Counted from the stretch's first letter, positions 16,049 to 25,027 are shown. The stretch is 42,144 bases of DNA from Spartobacteria bacterium (GCA_021324395.1 JAJPJG010000009.1:1-42144), one strand, 5' to 3'. Notes: generated by a model not told the origin, from the letters alone. Program-made: numbers and translations.

Positions 16049-16941
16049 ACGCGCTCGAGCGGCAGCGAAAAGAGGAGCTTTTGCTCCTGCTCAAAATTCA
16101 TCATCGCGAGTGCGCCGTCGGCCTTTCGTGATTCGCGAAATTTGTTTGCGACGAATGCGTCCTCGACGCTGCGCCTTGGCAAAGTCGGCGGCAGCAGATC
16201 TTCGCGGACATAAAACGCATTGTTGCCGGCTGTGTTGCAGCCAATCAGTGCGTAACCTTTCTGCTGCGAAAGTTGCGTCAGGGCGCGCAACGACGCGCCG
16301 TAGTAGATGTGCGAAAAATGCGCCTTCGCGCGCGTGAACTGCGCATCGTAAGGCACGGTCACCGCTTCGTCGGGACCGAATCGCGCGTTGTATTCGAGCA
16401 CGAGAATCGCCGGCGAGATGACGTCGATCGCTTTCCAAACCCAATAGTCATTTCCGTCAATATCGATCGAAAGCAGGCCGATGTCGTCGCTGATGCCATT
16501 CTCGACAAGCAGCGCGTTGATGTTGTCACGCGTCACGAATGCCTCGACCGCTTTCAAATTGTGCTGCCAGTAAATTGCGCTGCGTTTGATGCGCCGGATG
16601 TTGTCGCAGGAACCGTCGATCACGAGACCCGACCAGTTGTTGTTCGTGAGCAAAAATCGCGTGTTTGCCTCGACATAACTTTCCACACCGAACTCCACGA
16701 AAATCTCGCGCGGCACTTTCACGTGGCGCAGCAAAAACTGGATAATGCCATCCTCGCCCCATTGCGAAAACGCGCGAAACTCGCTCTCGCGCAAATCCGC
16801 CGCCGAGGTGCATTGCCGCGTCTCGATGCGTCCGAGCGCTTCCTGCATGCGCATCATGCGCGAGCTGATGCGCTTGATTTCTTTTTGCAAATTCTCGAGC
16901 TCCTTCGCGTTCGACGCGCGTTTTTTGCCGAACAAATTCAT
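16045..16941 (-). CDS. FkbM-like / SAM-dependent methyltransferase-like protein
   Basis: 298 aa from ATG 16941 (a GTG at 16977 would add twelve residues). The first ~45 residues form a charged coiled coil (KELENLQKEIKRISSRMMRM). The core has AFSQWGEDGIIQFLL, FVEFGVESYVEANTRFLL, WSGLVIDGS and LLSIDIDGNDYWVWKAI, a pattern seen in FkbM-like and related glycan-cluster proteins, with the SAM-site acidic residue in IDG. O-methylation of a sugar is the simplest role. Part of the minus-strand surface-polysaccharide operon. Confidence 0.75.
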   Translation of the reverse strand: MNLFGKKRASNAKELENLQKEIKRISSRMMRMQEALGRIETRQCTSAADLRESEFRAFSQWGEDGIIQFLLRHVKVPREIFVEFGVESYVEANTRFLLTNNNWSGLVIDGSCDNIRRIKRSAIYWQHNLKAVEAFVTRDNINALLVENGISDDIGLLSIDIDGNDYWVWKAIDVISPAILVLEYNARFGPDEAVTVPYDAQFTRAKAHFSHIYYGASLRALTQLSQQKGYALIGCNTAGNNAFYVREDLLPPTLPRRSVEDAFVANKFRESRKADGALAMMNFEQEQKLLFSLPLERV

Positions 16942-16980
16942 CGCTGCGGTTGTAGTCGCTGGGCGCGGATGCGACAAGCG

Positions 16981-17634
16981 CTACCCGCCGATGCTGCGGA
17001 TGGTGCGCGCCGGATTTCCCGCAACGAGCGTGAGCGGCGGCACATCGTGCGTCACCACGCTGCGCGCCGCGACAACACTGCCTGCGCCGATCCGCACGCC
17101 TTTGCCGACAAACGCGCCGGAACCAATCCAGCAGTCTTCTTCGATCGTTACCGGGGCGCACGGCACATCTGGCTTTTCTTTCGTTTTGCCCAAAATGAAT
17201 TGGTAATCCTGCCAGCGCAGCTTCGGGTCGAGTGGGTGCGTGTCGTTGTCGAAAATTTCCACGCCTTGTGCGATCAGCGTCCGTGCGCCGATGCTCACGC
17301 GCACGCTCGAACTCACGATTACGTCATCGCCGATGTATGCATCTTCGCCGACCAAGATCTCCCCTTCGCCAAAAAATTCGCAGCGCAAAACGCCGCGGCA
17401 GATGACGTTTTTTGCGAGCGTTACTCGCTTTTTTTCGCTGAGGCAAAATGCATCCGGGCCAAGCTTGCACGTGCGGTCGATTTGTCCGCACGCCTCAAAA
17501 TTCGACCAGACATCGAACGCCGTCCGACGCTCCACACCGAAAAATTTTCGTGCGATTTTTTCGATCCACGACGGCGACCGCACCTGTTTTCGCGAGTAAA
17601 CTTTTCCCAGCGCGAAAGCGTGGTCGATTTTCAT
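16981..17634 (-). CDS. hexapeptide-repeat (LbH) acyltransferase
   Basis: 217 aa from ATG 17634, which overlaps the upstream stop (ATGA). The region from about residue 85 on is a left-handed beta-helix: GEDAYIGDDVIVSS, IGARTLIAQGVEIFDNDTHP (with the catalytic-type His), then WIGSGAFVGKGVRIGAGSVVAARSVV and the closing VAGNPARTIRSIGG. This is the NodL/maltose-O-acetyltransferase type, moving acetyl from acetyl-CoA to a sugar hydroxyl or amine. It is a possible, though distant, candidate for acetylation of the nonulosonic-acid precursor made by the divergent operon. Confidence 0.85.
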   Translation of the reverse strand: MKIDHAFALGKVYSRKQVRSPSWIEKIARKFFGVERRTAFDVWSNFEACGQIDRTCKLGPDAFCLSEKKRVTLAKNVICRGVLRCEFFGEGEILVGEDAYIGDDVIVSSSVRVSIGARTLIAQGVEIFDNDTHPLDPKLRWQDYQFILGKTKEKPDVPCAPVTIEEDCWIGSGAFVGKGVRIGAGSVVAARSVVTHDVPPLTLVAGNPARTIRSIGG

Positions 17635-19166
17635 TGGTGACGATGACGCAGAATCGTGAAGAGCTCGTCCGTCAGAAGCGCATCGCGGAAATCGGCGACC
17701 TCCGGCCGTGCCCACAATTCGCGCGGCGGAATTTTTGCCCATTCAAAATACTCGTCGTTGTCCGGCGTGAACGATGCGTCGATCATCGAGCACTTTTGCG
17801 TGAGGTAATAGACGAGCCCGGCTTCATCGCGCGCGGCGTCGCTGACAACGAGCTTCCCCGCGAGCGCATCGTCGATCAGCGCGAAAAATTGCTCAACCGT
17901 CTCCGCTTTCCACACGAACGAAAAATCCTGATAGTAAGCTTTCGTCGAAATAATTGCCGGCTTGCCGAGAAACGCGGCTTCGATTCCGACCGTCGACGTG
18001 TGCGGCAACACCACTTTGGCATTGCGCAGCAAGTCGTAAGTGCTCGTCTCCTCGGCAGCGCTAATCCAGCGAACGCGATCGGCGAGCGCCGGAAATTTCG
18101 CGACGGTCGCGCTGAAGTCATCGCTGCCGCGCAGATGCGCTTTTCGCTCCACCGGATGCTGCCGAATGCAAATGTGAACGCCGGGGCGGGTCTCCAGCCA
18201 CGCCAGCACGCTCGAGATAAAAGCGTCGACTGATTGAAAAAGCCGTTGCCGCGAAAGCGCCGCGGAATCCCATCGGATATTTAACGGCATGAGAATGTCG
18301 CACGGAATGTTCCGATTCGACGCTGCCGCAACTTGAAACCCGCGTTTATCCCTCGCCTCGGTGCGCGCCGCCAGCTCTTCGCGTCCGGCTTTGATCAATC
18401 TCCGCCGCTCGCCTTCATCAATTTCACTGCTGAGTTTTTGAAACGCATGCACGAGCTCGCCGAGGTGCGCCGCGATGCCATTGCGCGCCAGGCGCAGGCG
18501 TCCAGGGCCGCTGTCATAAGTCGAAAATGCGAGCCCGAGATCCTGCACGACGGACACATAAACTGCGCTCACGCCGAAAATTCCGCCCGGGATCAGCATC
18601 CAGTCGTAACGCTGTGCGGAAAGCAGATTGCGAATTTTCGCGATGTGCCGCTGCGTTTCGAGTTCGGCTTCGGGATGGCTTTGGAAAAATTCCGCGACAG
18701 TCGATTCGCCCTTGGTCCAGCGGATCGCGTTTTCATGCACGATCGCGCGTGATCGCTCCGCATCGGCCGCGTTTTCCTCCGCGGAAAATTGCGAGACGTC
18801 GATCAACTCGATCCACTCCGGCAACTCGGGAAAAATTTCCTCGAGATCTGCGATGTGTTTTTTGTTCGGAATGTTTCCGGTGACGTCGCAGGGGTCCCAC
18901 AAAATCGTCACATGATCGCCACGATGCGCGAGCATCAGCGCGCATTCGATGCTGAAAAGCGGCACCGCCGTGGACATCCATGGCGTGACGAGCACCGCGA
19001 CCCTGCGACCGCGTCCGGGCTCGCGTCCGAGTTCGCGCCACAGCGCGCACCGCTGCTTGCACAGGTCGCGCCGCTCGCGAAACGGATTTCGATTGCGGGG
19101 TTTTGATTCGGCTTTTTGCGGCGGTGACGTTTTGCCGAAACGCCGGATGAGGTTTGAGATCTTCAC
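17631..19166 (-). CDS. capsule-type GT-B glycosyltransferase (KpsS/KpsC-like), first gene of the operon
   Basis: 511 aa from GTG 19166 (VKISNLIRRFGK); the frame is open to 19265 but that would run into the divergent operon start. An N-terminal Rossmann-like half (VAVLVTPWMSTAVPLFSIECAL, HVTILWDPCD) and a C-terminal half with CIRQHPVERK, STYDLLRNAKVVLPHTSTVGIEA and AFLGKPAI resemble capsule-synthesis transferases that use CMP-linked acidic sugars. Homology is remote. If right, this enzyme may add the CMP-activated product of the divergent operon to the glycan. Confidence 0.65.
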   Translation of the reverse strand: MKISNLIRRFGKTSPPQKAESKPRNRNPFRERRDLCKQRCALWRELGREPGRGRRVAVLVTPWMSTAVPLFSIECALMLAHRGDHVTILWDPCDVTGNIPNKKHIADLEEIFPELPEWIELIDVSQFSAEENAADAERSRAIVHENAIRWTKGESTVAEFFQSHPEAELETQRHIAKIRNLLSAQRYDWMLIPGGIFGVSAVYVSVVQDLGLAFSTYDSGPGRLRLARNGIAAHLGELVHAFQKLSSEIDEGERRRLIKAGREELAARTEARDKRGFQVAAASNRNIPCDILMPLNIRWDSAALSRQRLFQSVDAFISSVLAWLETRPGVHICIRQHPVERKAHLRGSDDFSATVAKFPALADRVRWISAAEETSTYDLLRNAKVVLPHTSTVGIEAAFLGKPAIISTKAYYQDFSFVWKAETVEQFFALIDDALAGKLVVSDAARDEAGLVYYLTQKCSMIDASFTPDNDEYFEWAKIPPRELWARPEVADFRDALLTDELFTILRHRHQ

Positions 19167-19249
19167 GAAAACGGCAGGCGTCGAGTGTAGCGACGGCTGC
19201 GGATTGTTCAATTGACTCTTTTTTTCGGCTGACGGAAATTCGCGGCCAC
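19167..19249. promoter_or_regulatory. divergent promoter region between the two glycan operons
   Basis: 83 bp between the start of the capsule-type glycosyltransferase (minus) and legI (plus); it must hold the promoters of both operons unless the starts are misplaced. A TTGACT and a T-tract lie near 19213-19226 on the plus strand, but I find no convincing -10. Confidence 0.4.
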
Positions 19250-20305
19250 ATGTTACCGCGCCCAATCGCCGTGGCTGGACGCAAAATCGGATTCGAGCAG
19301 CCCTGTTTTGTCATCGCCGAAGCCGGTGTGAATCACAATGGAGACATCGCTCTGGCGAGAAAATTAATCTATGCTGCCGCGGACGCTGGCGCCGATGCGG
19401 TGAAATTCCAGACGTTCAAAGCGGACCGGCTCACGACTGCATCCGCGCCGAAAGCGGAATATCAAACACGACTCACCGATGCCGCGGAATCGCAGCAGGA
19501 AATGTTGCGCAAACTCGAGCTCAGCGAAAATTCGCATGTCGAATTGCTGAAGCACGCGCAGCGTCGCGGGATTCTGTTTTTGTCCACGCCTTTCGATGAA
19601 TGCAGCGCGGAATTCTTAAACAAACTTGGCATTCCTTTATTCAAAATTCCGTCCGGCGAAATTACTAACCTGCCGTTTCTTGAGCAAATCGCGCGAATGA
19701 AAAAGCCGATCATTCTTTCCACGGGAATGGCGAACATGGACGAAGTCGAGGCCGCGGTGAAAGCGATTCAGCGTGCGGAAAATGACGAAATTATTTTGCT
19801 ACAGTGCGTCACAAATTATCCCGCCGCGCCGGCGGATACAAATCTGCGCGCAATGCGGACGATGAGCGAACGGCTGCATGTCGCGACCGGTTACTCGGAT
19901 CACACGCTCGGCATCGAAGTCTCGCTCTCCGCGGTCGCGCTCGGTGCGTGCGTCATCGAAAAACATCTGACGCTCGACAAAAATTTACCGGGACCCGATC
20001 ACCGTGCGTCATCCGAGCCGGAGGAATTTGCCGCGCTGGTGCGTGGCATTCGCAAAGTGGAAGAGGCGTTGGGCACCGGCCACAAAGAGCCTGCGCGAAG
20101 TGAAAACGCCAGCGCCGCAGTGATTCGCAAAAGCTTGGTCGCTGCGTGCGACGTCGCGCGAGGCGAGGTTTTGACTGCGGAAATGATTTCGGCAAAACGC
20201 CCGGGAACCGGCTTGTCACCTGCGTTGCGCGACAAATTGATCGGACGAAAAGTGCGCAACGAAATTTCCGCCGGAACGCTGTTAACTTTGGAAATGCTGG
20301 AATGA
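19250..20305 (+). CDS. legI: N,N'-diacetyllegionaminate synthase-like NeuB protein
   Basis: 351 aa. Condenses phosphoenolpyruvate with a 6-deoxy-mannosamine-type sugar to make a nine-carbon nonulosonic acid. NeuB TIM-barrel motifs are intact: FVIAEAGVNHNGD (catalytic Glu24), KFQTFKADRL, PSGEITNLPFLEQIA, STGMANMDEV, LQCVTNYPA, GYSDHTLGIE, IEKHLTLDKNLPGPDH. The C-terminal SAF domain is present (RKSLVAACDVARGEVLT ... KRPGTGLSP). Motifs alone cannot separate sialic from legionaminic synthases; the call rests on neighbours legB, legC, legG, ptmE and legF. ATG 19250 gives the family start; a longer frame to 19154 is not needed. First gene of the operon. Confidence 0.88.
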   Translation: MLPRPIAVAGRKIGFEQPCFVIAEAGVNHNGDIALARKLIYAAADAGADAVKFQTFKADRLTTASAPKAEYQTRLTDAAESQQEMLRKLELSENSHVELLKHAQRRGILFLSTPFDECSAEFLNKLGIPLFKIPSGEITNLPFLEQIARMKKPIILSTGMANMDEVEAAVKAIQRAENDEIILLQCVTNYPAAPADTNLRAMRTMSERLHVATGYSDHTLGIEVSLSAVALGACVIEKHLTLDKNLPGPDHRASSEPEEFAALVRGIRKVEEALGTGHKEPARSENASAAVIRKSLVAACDVARGEVLTAEMISAKRPGTGLSPALRDKLIGRKVRNEISAGTLLTLEMLE

Positions 20306-21462
20306 AAACGCGAACCATCGGCGTCGTCACCACAGCGCGTTCCGACTACGGCATTTATCGTCCAGTGCTCCGCGCGATTGAGGCGGAAGAAACGCTGCGG
20401 CTGCAGTTGTTTGTCGGCGGCATGCACCTCGCTCCGCAATACGGCATGACAGTTCGCACGATCGAAGCGGACGGTTTTGAAATTGTCGCGCGCGTGGAGA
20501 TGCTCATGGACGATTCGCCGGAAGGCATCGCGAAATCGATGAGTCGCGGCGTGGGCGGCTTTGCGGAAGCTTATGCGAAAAACAGACCCGATCTGCTCGT
20601 CGTTCTCGGTGATCGTTTTGAAATGCTCGCCGCCGCAGTCACCGCACTGCCGTTTAACATTCCGCTGGCGCATATTCACGGCGGCGAATCGACCGAAGGA
20701 CTGATCGACGAAGCCATCCGCCATTCATTGACGAAGATGAGTCATCTGCATTTCGTCTCGACGGAAACTTACGCGCGACGAGTAATCCAAATGGGCGAAG
20801 AACCTGCGCGCGTCGTCGTCAGCGGCGCCCCGAGCCTCGATAATTTGCGCGAAGTGCAGTTGCTCGGCGTCGAGGAAATCAACGAGCGCTTCGGTCTCGC
20901 GCTCGCGCCGCCGTTTGTGCTCGTGACGCATCATCCAGTGACGCTTGAGCCAGAAAAAACCGCCGCGCAGATCGACGACTTGGTTGCCGCATTGGACGCG
21001 ATGCCGGAGTTTGGTGTGCTGTTCACGTATCCAAATGCGGACACGGAAAGCCGCAAAATTATTGAACGCATCGAAACGTTCTGCGCGAAAAACCCGCGAG
21101 CCAAAATCGCAGTGAATCTCGGAACGCAAGGCTACTTCAGCGTGATGAGCCACGCGGCTGCGATGGTTGGAAATTCGTCGTCGGGAATTATCGAAGCCGC
21201 GTCATTCCAGTTGCCGGTCGTCAATATCGGCAAGCGTCAGCGCGGACGCGTCACCGGGAAAAATGTCCTCCACGTCGGAGCGAGCTACGACGAAATTCTC
21301 GCTGGTATTCGCCAAGCAACGTCGAGCGAATGCCGTAACGCGCTCGCCGATTTGAAGAATCCGTATGGCGACGGTCACGCGTCCGGGCGGATCGTGCAAA
21401 AACTGCGCGCAGTGGAGCTCGGGTCGGAGCTTTTGATGAAACGCTTTCACAATTTAAGCTGA
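20302..21462 (+). CDS. legG: hydrolysing NDP-sugar 2-epimerase, NeuC/LegG type
   Basis: 386 aa from ATG 20302, overlapping the legI stop by 4 bp (ATGA). Releases the nucleotide while inverting C2, giving the free mannosamine-type sugar that LegI uses. Motifs: GVVTTARSDYGIYRPVL (N-terminal nucleotide-fold loop), VVLGDRFEMLAAA, AHIHGGESTEGLIDEAIRHS, VTHHPVTLE and GNSSSGIIEAASFQLPVVNIG, all standard for the WecB/NeuC family. With a GDP-sugar pathway around it, GDP-2,4-diamino-trideoxy-glucose is the likely substrate. The frame extends upstream to 20146 only as an overlap with legI. Confidence 0.88.
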   Translation: MKTRTIGVVTTARSDYGIYRPVLRAIEAEETLRLQLFVGGMHLAPQYGMTVRTIEADGFEIVARVEMLMDDSPEGIAKSMSRGVGGFAEAYAKNRPDLLVVLGDRFEMLAAAVTALPFNIPLAHIHGGESTEGLIDEAIRHSLTKMSHLHFVSTETYARRVIQMGEEPARVVVSGAPSLDNLREVQLLGVEEINERFGLALAPPFVLVTHHPVTLEPEKTAAQIDDLVAALDAMPEFGVLFTYPNADTESRKIIERIETFCAKNPRAKIAVNLGTQGYFSVMSHAAAMVGNSSSGIIEAASFQLPVVNIGKRQRGRVTGKNVLHVGASYDEILAGIRQATSSECRNALADLKNPYGDGHASGRIVQKLRAVELGSELLMKRFHNLS

Positions 21463-21465
21463 TCG

Positions 21466-22356
21466 ATGCGCATCGTTTTCATCGGCGCGGTGGAATTCAG
21501 CCGCCACTGTTTGGAAGAGATTATTCGCAACGGCGGTCAGGTGGTGGCGGTATTCACACTGGATCCGGCGAAGGCAAAACGACACGCCGATTTCGCAGAT
21601 CTCACACCGTCCGCGCAGCAGCACGGCATCCCGATTTTTTACGTCGATAACATCAACGAGCCGCAAAACATCACGCATCTCCGTGAACTGCGGCCGGGCG
21701 TGATTTTCATCTTCGGCTGGTCGCAAATCGTCGGTCCGGAATTGCGTGCAATCGCGCCATGCATCGGCACGCATCCCGCGCTGCTGCCTCGCAATCGCGG
21801 CCGGCATCCGATCGTCTGGGCGCTGGTGCACGGGTTGAAAGAAAGCGGGCTCACGTTTTTTTACATCGATGAAGGCATCGACAGCGGCGACATCCTTTGG
21901 CAACGGCCATTTGCGATTACGCCGGAAGACGACGCCGGCACGCTGCTCAAAAAAATCGAGCAACTCGCCAGTGAGGCGATCGCCGAGTTTCTGCCGCAAC
22001 TCAAAAATGGAACGGCACAAAAAATTCCGCAGGATCACAGTCTCACGAACTACTGGCGCAAACGCAGCGCGGCGGATGGTGAAATCGATTGGAAGAAATC
22101 GAGCGGGGAAATTCACGATCTCATCCGCGCACTCGCAAAGCCGTATCCCGGCGCGCACACGTTTTGCGGCGGGAAAAAAATCGTCGTTAGGAAAAGCCGA
22201 TTGCCTCCAGGCGAAAACGAGCCGAACGCACTGCCCGGCGCCGTCGTTTCATTCGCGGAAAACAGCGCGCTGGTGCAAACCGGATCGGGTCTGATCGAGC
22301 TTGTCGCATGGGAAGGCGGCGATTTCGCCGTTGGCAGCCGCTTGGGCGCTTGTTAA
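21466..22356 (+). CDS. formyltransferase-like protein with altered active site
   Basis: 296 aa. N-terminal formyltransferase fold (IVFIGAVEFSRHCLEE, IFIFGWSQIVGPELR) plus a C-terminal Fmt/ArnA-like domain (GEIDWKKSSGEIHDLIRAL, GAHTFCGGKKIVV). Relatives such as ArnA use an Asn-x-His ... Asp triad. Here the segment is IGTHPALLPRNRGRHPIVW, so the Asn is Gly101 while His103 and Asp139 (GIDSGDIL) are kept. It may N-formylate the 4-amino group of the pathway sugar, replacing LegH, or do different one-carbon or acyl chemistry. 3 bp after legG; co-operonic. Confidence 0.75.
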   Translation: MRIVFIGAVEFSRHCLEEIIRNGGQVVAVFTLDPAKAKRHADFADLTPSAQQHGIPIFYVDNINEPQNITHLRELRPGVIFIFGWSQIVGPELRAIAPCIGTHPALLPRNRGRHPIVWALVHGLKESGLTFFYIDEGIDSGDILWQRPFAITPEDDAGTLLKKIEQLASEAIAEFLPQLKNGTAQKIPQDHSLTNYWRKRSAADGEIDWKKSSGEIHDLIRALAKPYPGAHTFCGGKKIVVRKSRLPPGENEPNALPGAVVSFAENSALVQTGSGLIELVAWEGGDFAVGSRLGAC

Positions 22357-22367
22357 GAACTTCCCTC

Positions 22368-23297
22368 ATGTCCGACGCCTCCTCTTATTTGCGGCGATTT
22401 CTCAATGTTTACTGGCTGCGGCCGGAGAATGCGCTTTGGCGCAGCATCAACTGCCAGGTCATGCACGATCTCGATTTTGCCGAGCCGTCGCTCGACCTGA
22501 GCTGCGGCGACGGCATTTTTTCATTTCTGCGTGCCGGCGGCGATTTCGATTCGTCTTTCGATATTTTCAGCGGCGTCGGCCACCTGGATGAATTTTACAA
22601 AAATCGCGACATCTACGATGCGAACCCGGAGCAATATGCGCCAAAGGTGAATCGCGCGCCGGATTACCGCATCACGGTCGGTGCCGACTGGAAACAAAAC
22701 CTGCTCGATAAATCCGCGCCACTCGATTTTTACCGAAAGCTCGTCGTGCACGACAACAACCAGCCGCTGCCTTTTGCCGACAACGAATTTCGCACGATTT
22801 TTTCGAACTCGGTTTACTGGATTAAAAACCTCGATTTGCACCTGCGCGAAATCCGCCGCGTGCTGCATCCGGAAGGGCAGGCGGTGCTTATTTTAAAAAC
22901 AACAAACGTCAACAACTACACACTGGATCGTTTTGCCGGGCAGCTTGGCGAGGACTGGCTGAAACTGATCGAGCGCGGCCGCAAGGCAAACAAGCCAAGC
23001 CTGCGCGATGCGGATGGATGGGAAAACGAATTGCGCAACGCCGGTTTTGAAATCAAAAGCCGGCGCGAGCAAGTCACGTGGCTGCACGCGCACATTTGGG
23101 ACATCGGGCTGCGGCCGCTCACGCCGGTGCTGTGCGAAATGGCGAATCAACTCGGCGACGAAAAACGCATCGAGGTGAAGCGTCACTGGCTCGAAATTTG
23201 GGAACGCCTGCTCGCGCCATTCAACACGCCCGAGGCGGATCTCGGCAAAAGCGCGCCAAAGACCGAAGCGATTTTCGTCCTCGGCAAAGGGAGATGA
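22368..23297 (+). CDS. class I SAM-dependent methyltransferase
   Basis: 309 aa from ATG 22368. Motif I is LDLSCGDGIFSFL; the later FADNEFRTIFSNSVYWI, LREIRRVLHPEGQAVLIL and WENELRNAGFEIKSR are motifs II, III and the usual C-terminal strand of small-molecule methyltransferases (UbiE/SmtA-like). Methylated legionaminic derivatives are known from Campylobacter, so a role in methylating the nonulosonic acid or its precursor is plausible but not shown. Its stop overlaps the next start (ATGA). Confidence 0.8.
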   Translation: MSDASSYLRRFLNVYWLRPENALWRSINCQVMHDLDFAEPSLDLSCGDGIFSFLRAGGDFDSSFDIFSGVGHLDEFYKNRDIYDANPEQYAPKVNRAPDYRITVGADWKQNLLDKSAPLDFYRKLVVHDNNQPLPFADNEFRTIFSNSVYWIKNLDLHLREIRRVLHPEGQAVLILKTTNVNNYTLDRFAGQLGEDWLKLIERGRKANKPSLRDADGWENELRNAGFEIKSRREQVTWLHAHIWDIGLRPLTPVLCEMANQLGDEKRIEVKRHWLEIWERLLAPFNTPEADLGKSAPKTEAIFVLGKGR

Positions 23298-23962
23298 ACG
23301 TCCTTGTCATCTCGGCGCATCCGGATGACGAAACGCTTGGCTGCGGCGGTGCGATTTTAAAGCACGTCGCAGCGGGAGATTCCGTTTCGTGGCTGATCGC
23401 GACGCAGGTTTACGAGCCGCAATGGGCGCGCGAAGTGGCCGAGCGCAAGGCGAGCGAAGTGGAGCAAGTCGCGAAAAGTTACGGCATGCGGGGCGTTCAC
23501 AAGCTCGGCTTCCCGACCGTCCGGCTCGACACCATTCCGCAAATCGAGCTGATGGAAAAGATCCGTCCGGTAATCGACGAAGTGAAGCCCGATTGGGTTT
23601 ATTGCGTGCATCACGGTGACATCCACACAGACCATTTTGCGTTGTATAACGCAGCCATGTCACTGGTGAAGCCGTTTTATACCGGACGCTCTGGTGTTAA
23701 AAAAGTGCTTTGCTACGAAATTCTATCATCCACCGAAGCCGCGCCGCCGCAGATGAATCGCGCATTCATCCCAAACTCGTTCTGCGATATCAGCGCGCAT
23801 CTCGACTGCAAGCTCGAGATCATGGCAATGTTTGAAAGCGAAGTGCAGCGCGATCCATTGCCGCGCGGGCCATCGGCCATTCGTGCGCTGGCGCGTTTTC
23901 GCGGCGCGACGATCGGTGTTGAATACGCCGAGGCGTTCATGATCGTCAGGGAGATTTGCTGA
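23294..23962 (+). CDS. PIG-L family deacetylase
   Basis: 222 aa from ATG 23294. Zinc-site motifs of the PIG-L/LmbE fold: VISAHPDDETLGCGG at the N-terminus and VHHGDIHTDHFALYNAA in the middle. Members remove the N-acetyl group from GlcNAc-containing small molecules or lipids. In this operon it may deacetylate an intermediate so another acyl (for example formyl) can be added, or make GlcN-1-P for PtmE. The frame upstream to 23078 overlaps the methyltransferase. Coupled to both neighbours (ATGA upstream, TGATG downstream). Confidence 0.88.
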   Translation: MNVLVISAHPDDETLGCGGAILKHVAAGDSVSWLIATQVYEPQWAREVAERKASEVEQVAKSYGMRGVHKLGFPTVRLDTIPQIELMEKIRPVIDEVKPDWVYCVHHGDIHTDHFALYNAAMSLVKPFYTGRSGVKKVLCYEILSSTEAAPPQMNRAFIPNSFCDISAHLDCKLEIMAMFESEVQRDPLPRGPSAIRALARFRGATIGVEYAEAFMIVREIC

Positions 23963-25026
23963 TGCATTTCGAGCGCGCGTTATTTTGCGTTTCACCGGCG
24001 AGCACGATCCGCGAAGCCGCGGCGCGCATCGATGGCAACGCCGCGAAGATCGCGCTGATGATTGATGACGACGGCTGTTTGCTCGACACGATTACCGACG
24101 GCGACATTCGCCGCGCGATTTTATCCGGGCTCGATTTGAGCAGTCCGCTCGACCGGTTGCCTGAGTGCAAATTGAAAGCGCATGCGCCTGTCACCGCGCC
24201 GATCGGCACTGACGCCGCGATACTCGAGCATTTGATGCGCGAACGCCGCGTGCGGCAAATCCCGCTGCTTGATGCGCGTAGTCGCGTGGTCGGGATTGTC
24301 ACGCTGAAGGAGCTTGCGGAAAAACACGTCCTGCCAATGCACGCGGTGATCATGGCCGGCGGTTACGGCATGCGACTGCGTCCGCTGACCGAAAACATGC
24401 CGAAGCCGATGCTGCCGGTTGGTGATCGTCCGCTGCTGGAATTAATCATTGAGCGACTGCACGAAGCGGGCATTCGCCGCGTCAGTTTGTTAACGCATTA
24501 CAAAGCCGAGGCGATTGAATCGCACTTTGGCGGCGGTGAAAATTTCGGCGTCGAAATCGATTACGTGCAAGAGGACGAGCCACACGGCACGGCGGGCGCG
24601 CTTTCGCTGGTCAAATGCGGCGCAGACCCCTTGCTCGTGCTCAATGGCGACATTCTCACGCGCGTCGATTTTTCCTCGCTGCTCGATTTTCACCGCGATC
24701 ATCACAGCGACATCACGGTCGGTGTGCGCGAATATGATTTCCGCGTGCCCTACGGCGTGGTCGAAACCGACGGTGTCCACGTCACGGGTATCTCGGAAAA
24801 ACCGGTGCTCAAATATTTCGTGAACGCCGGCATTTACCTGCTAAAGCCGGAAGTCTGCCGCTGGATTCCCGAGAATGAACATTACGACATGCCGACGCTG
24901 ATCAATGATTGCGCGGCGAAAGGAAAAACCGTGGTGAGTTTTCCCGTGCGCGAATACTGGCTCGATATCGGCCAGATGGAGGATTATCAAAAAGCCGTGA
25001 GCGACATGCAAAACGGCGCGATCTGA
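23962..25026 (+). CDS. ptmE: CBS-domain sugar-1-phosphate nucleotidyltransferase (PtmE type)
   Basis: 354 aa. The first ~120 residues are a CBS pair (ALMIDDDGCLLDTITDGDIRRAI and RVRQIPLLDARSRVVGIVT). From about 127 on there is a nucleotidyltransferase: IMAGGYGMRLRPLTENMPKPML, LVLNGDILTRVDF and YWLDIGQMEDY. This domain order matches PtmE of Campylobacter jejuni, which makes GDP-GlcNAc for legionaminic acid. The CBS pair may sense a nucleotide. Only 1 bp separates its stop from legB. Confidence 0.87.
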   Translation: MHFERALFCVSPASTIREAAARIDGNAAKIALMIDDDGCLLDTITDGDIRRAILSGLDLSSPLDRLPECKLKAHAPVTAPIGTDAAILEHLMRERRVRQIPLLDARSRVVGIVTLKELAEKHVLPMHAVIMAGGYGMRLRPLTENMPKPMLPVGDRPLLELIIERLHEAGIRRVSLLTHYKAEAIESHFGGGENFGVEIDYVQEDEPHGTAGALSLVKCGADPLLVLNGDILTRVDFSSLLDFHRDHHSDITVGVREYDFRVPYGVVETDGVHVTGISEKPVLKYFVNAGIYLLKPEVCRWIPENEHYDMPTLINDCAAKGKTVVSFPVREYWLDIGQMEDYQKAVSDMQNGAI

Positions 25027-25027
25027 C

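Noticed and set aside
16273..17640. 455-codon open frame on the plus strand
   Set aside because: Antisense to the FkbM-like and hexapeptide genes; no motif.
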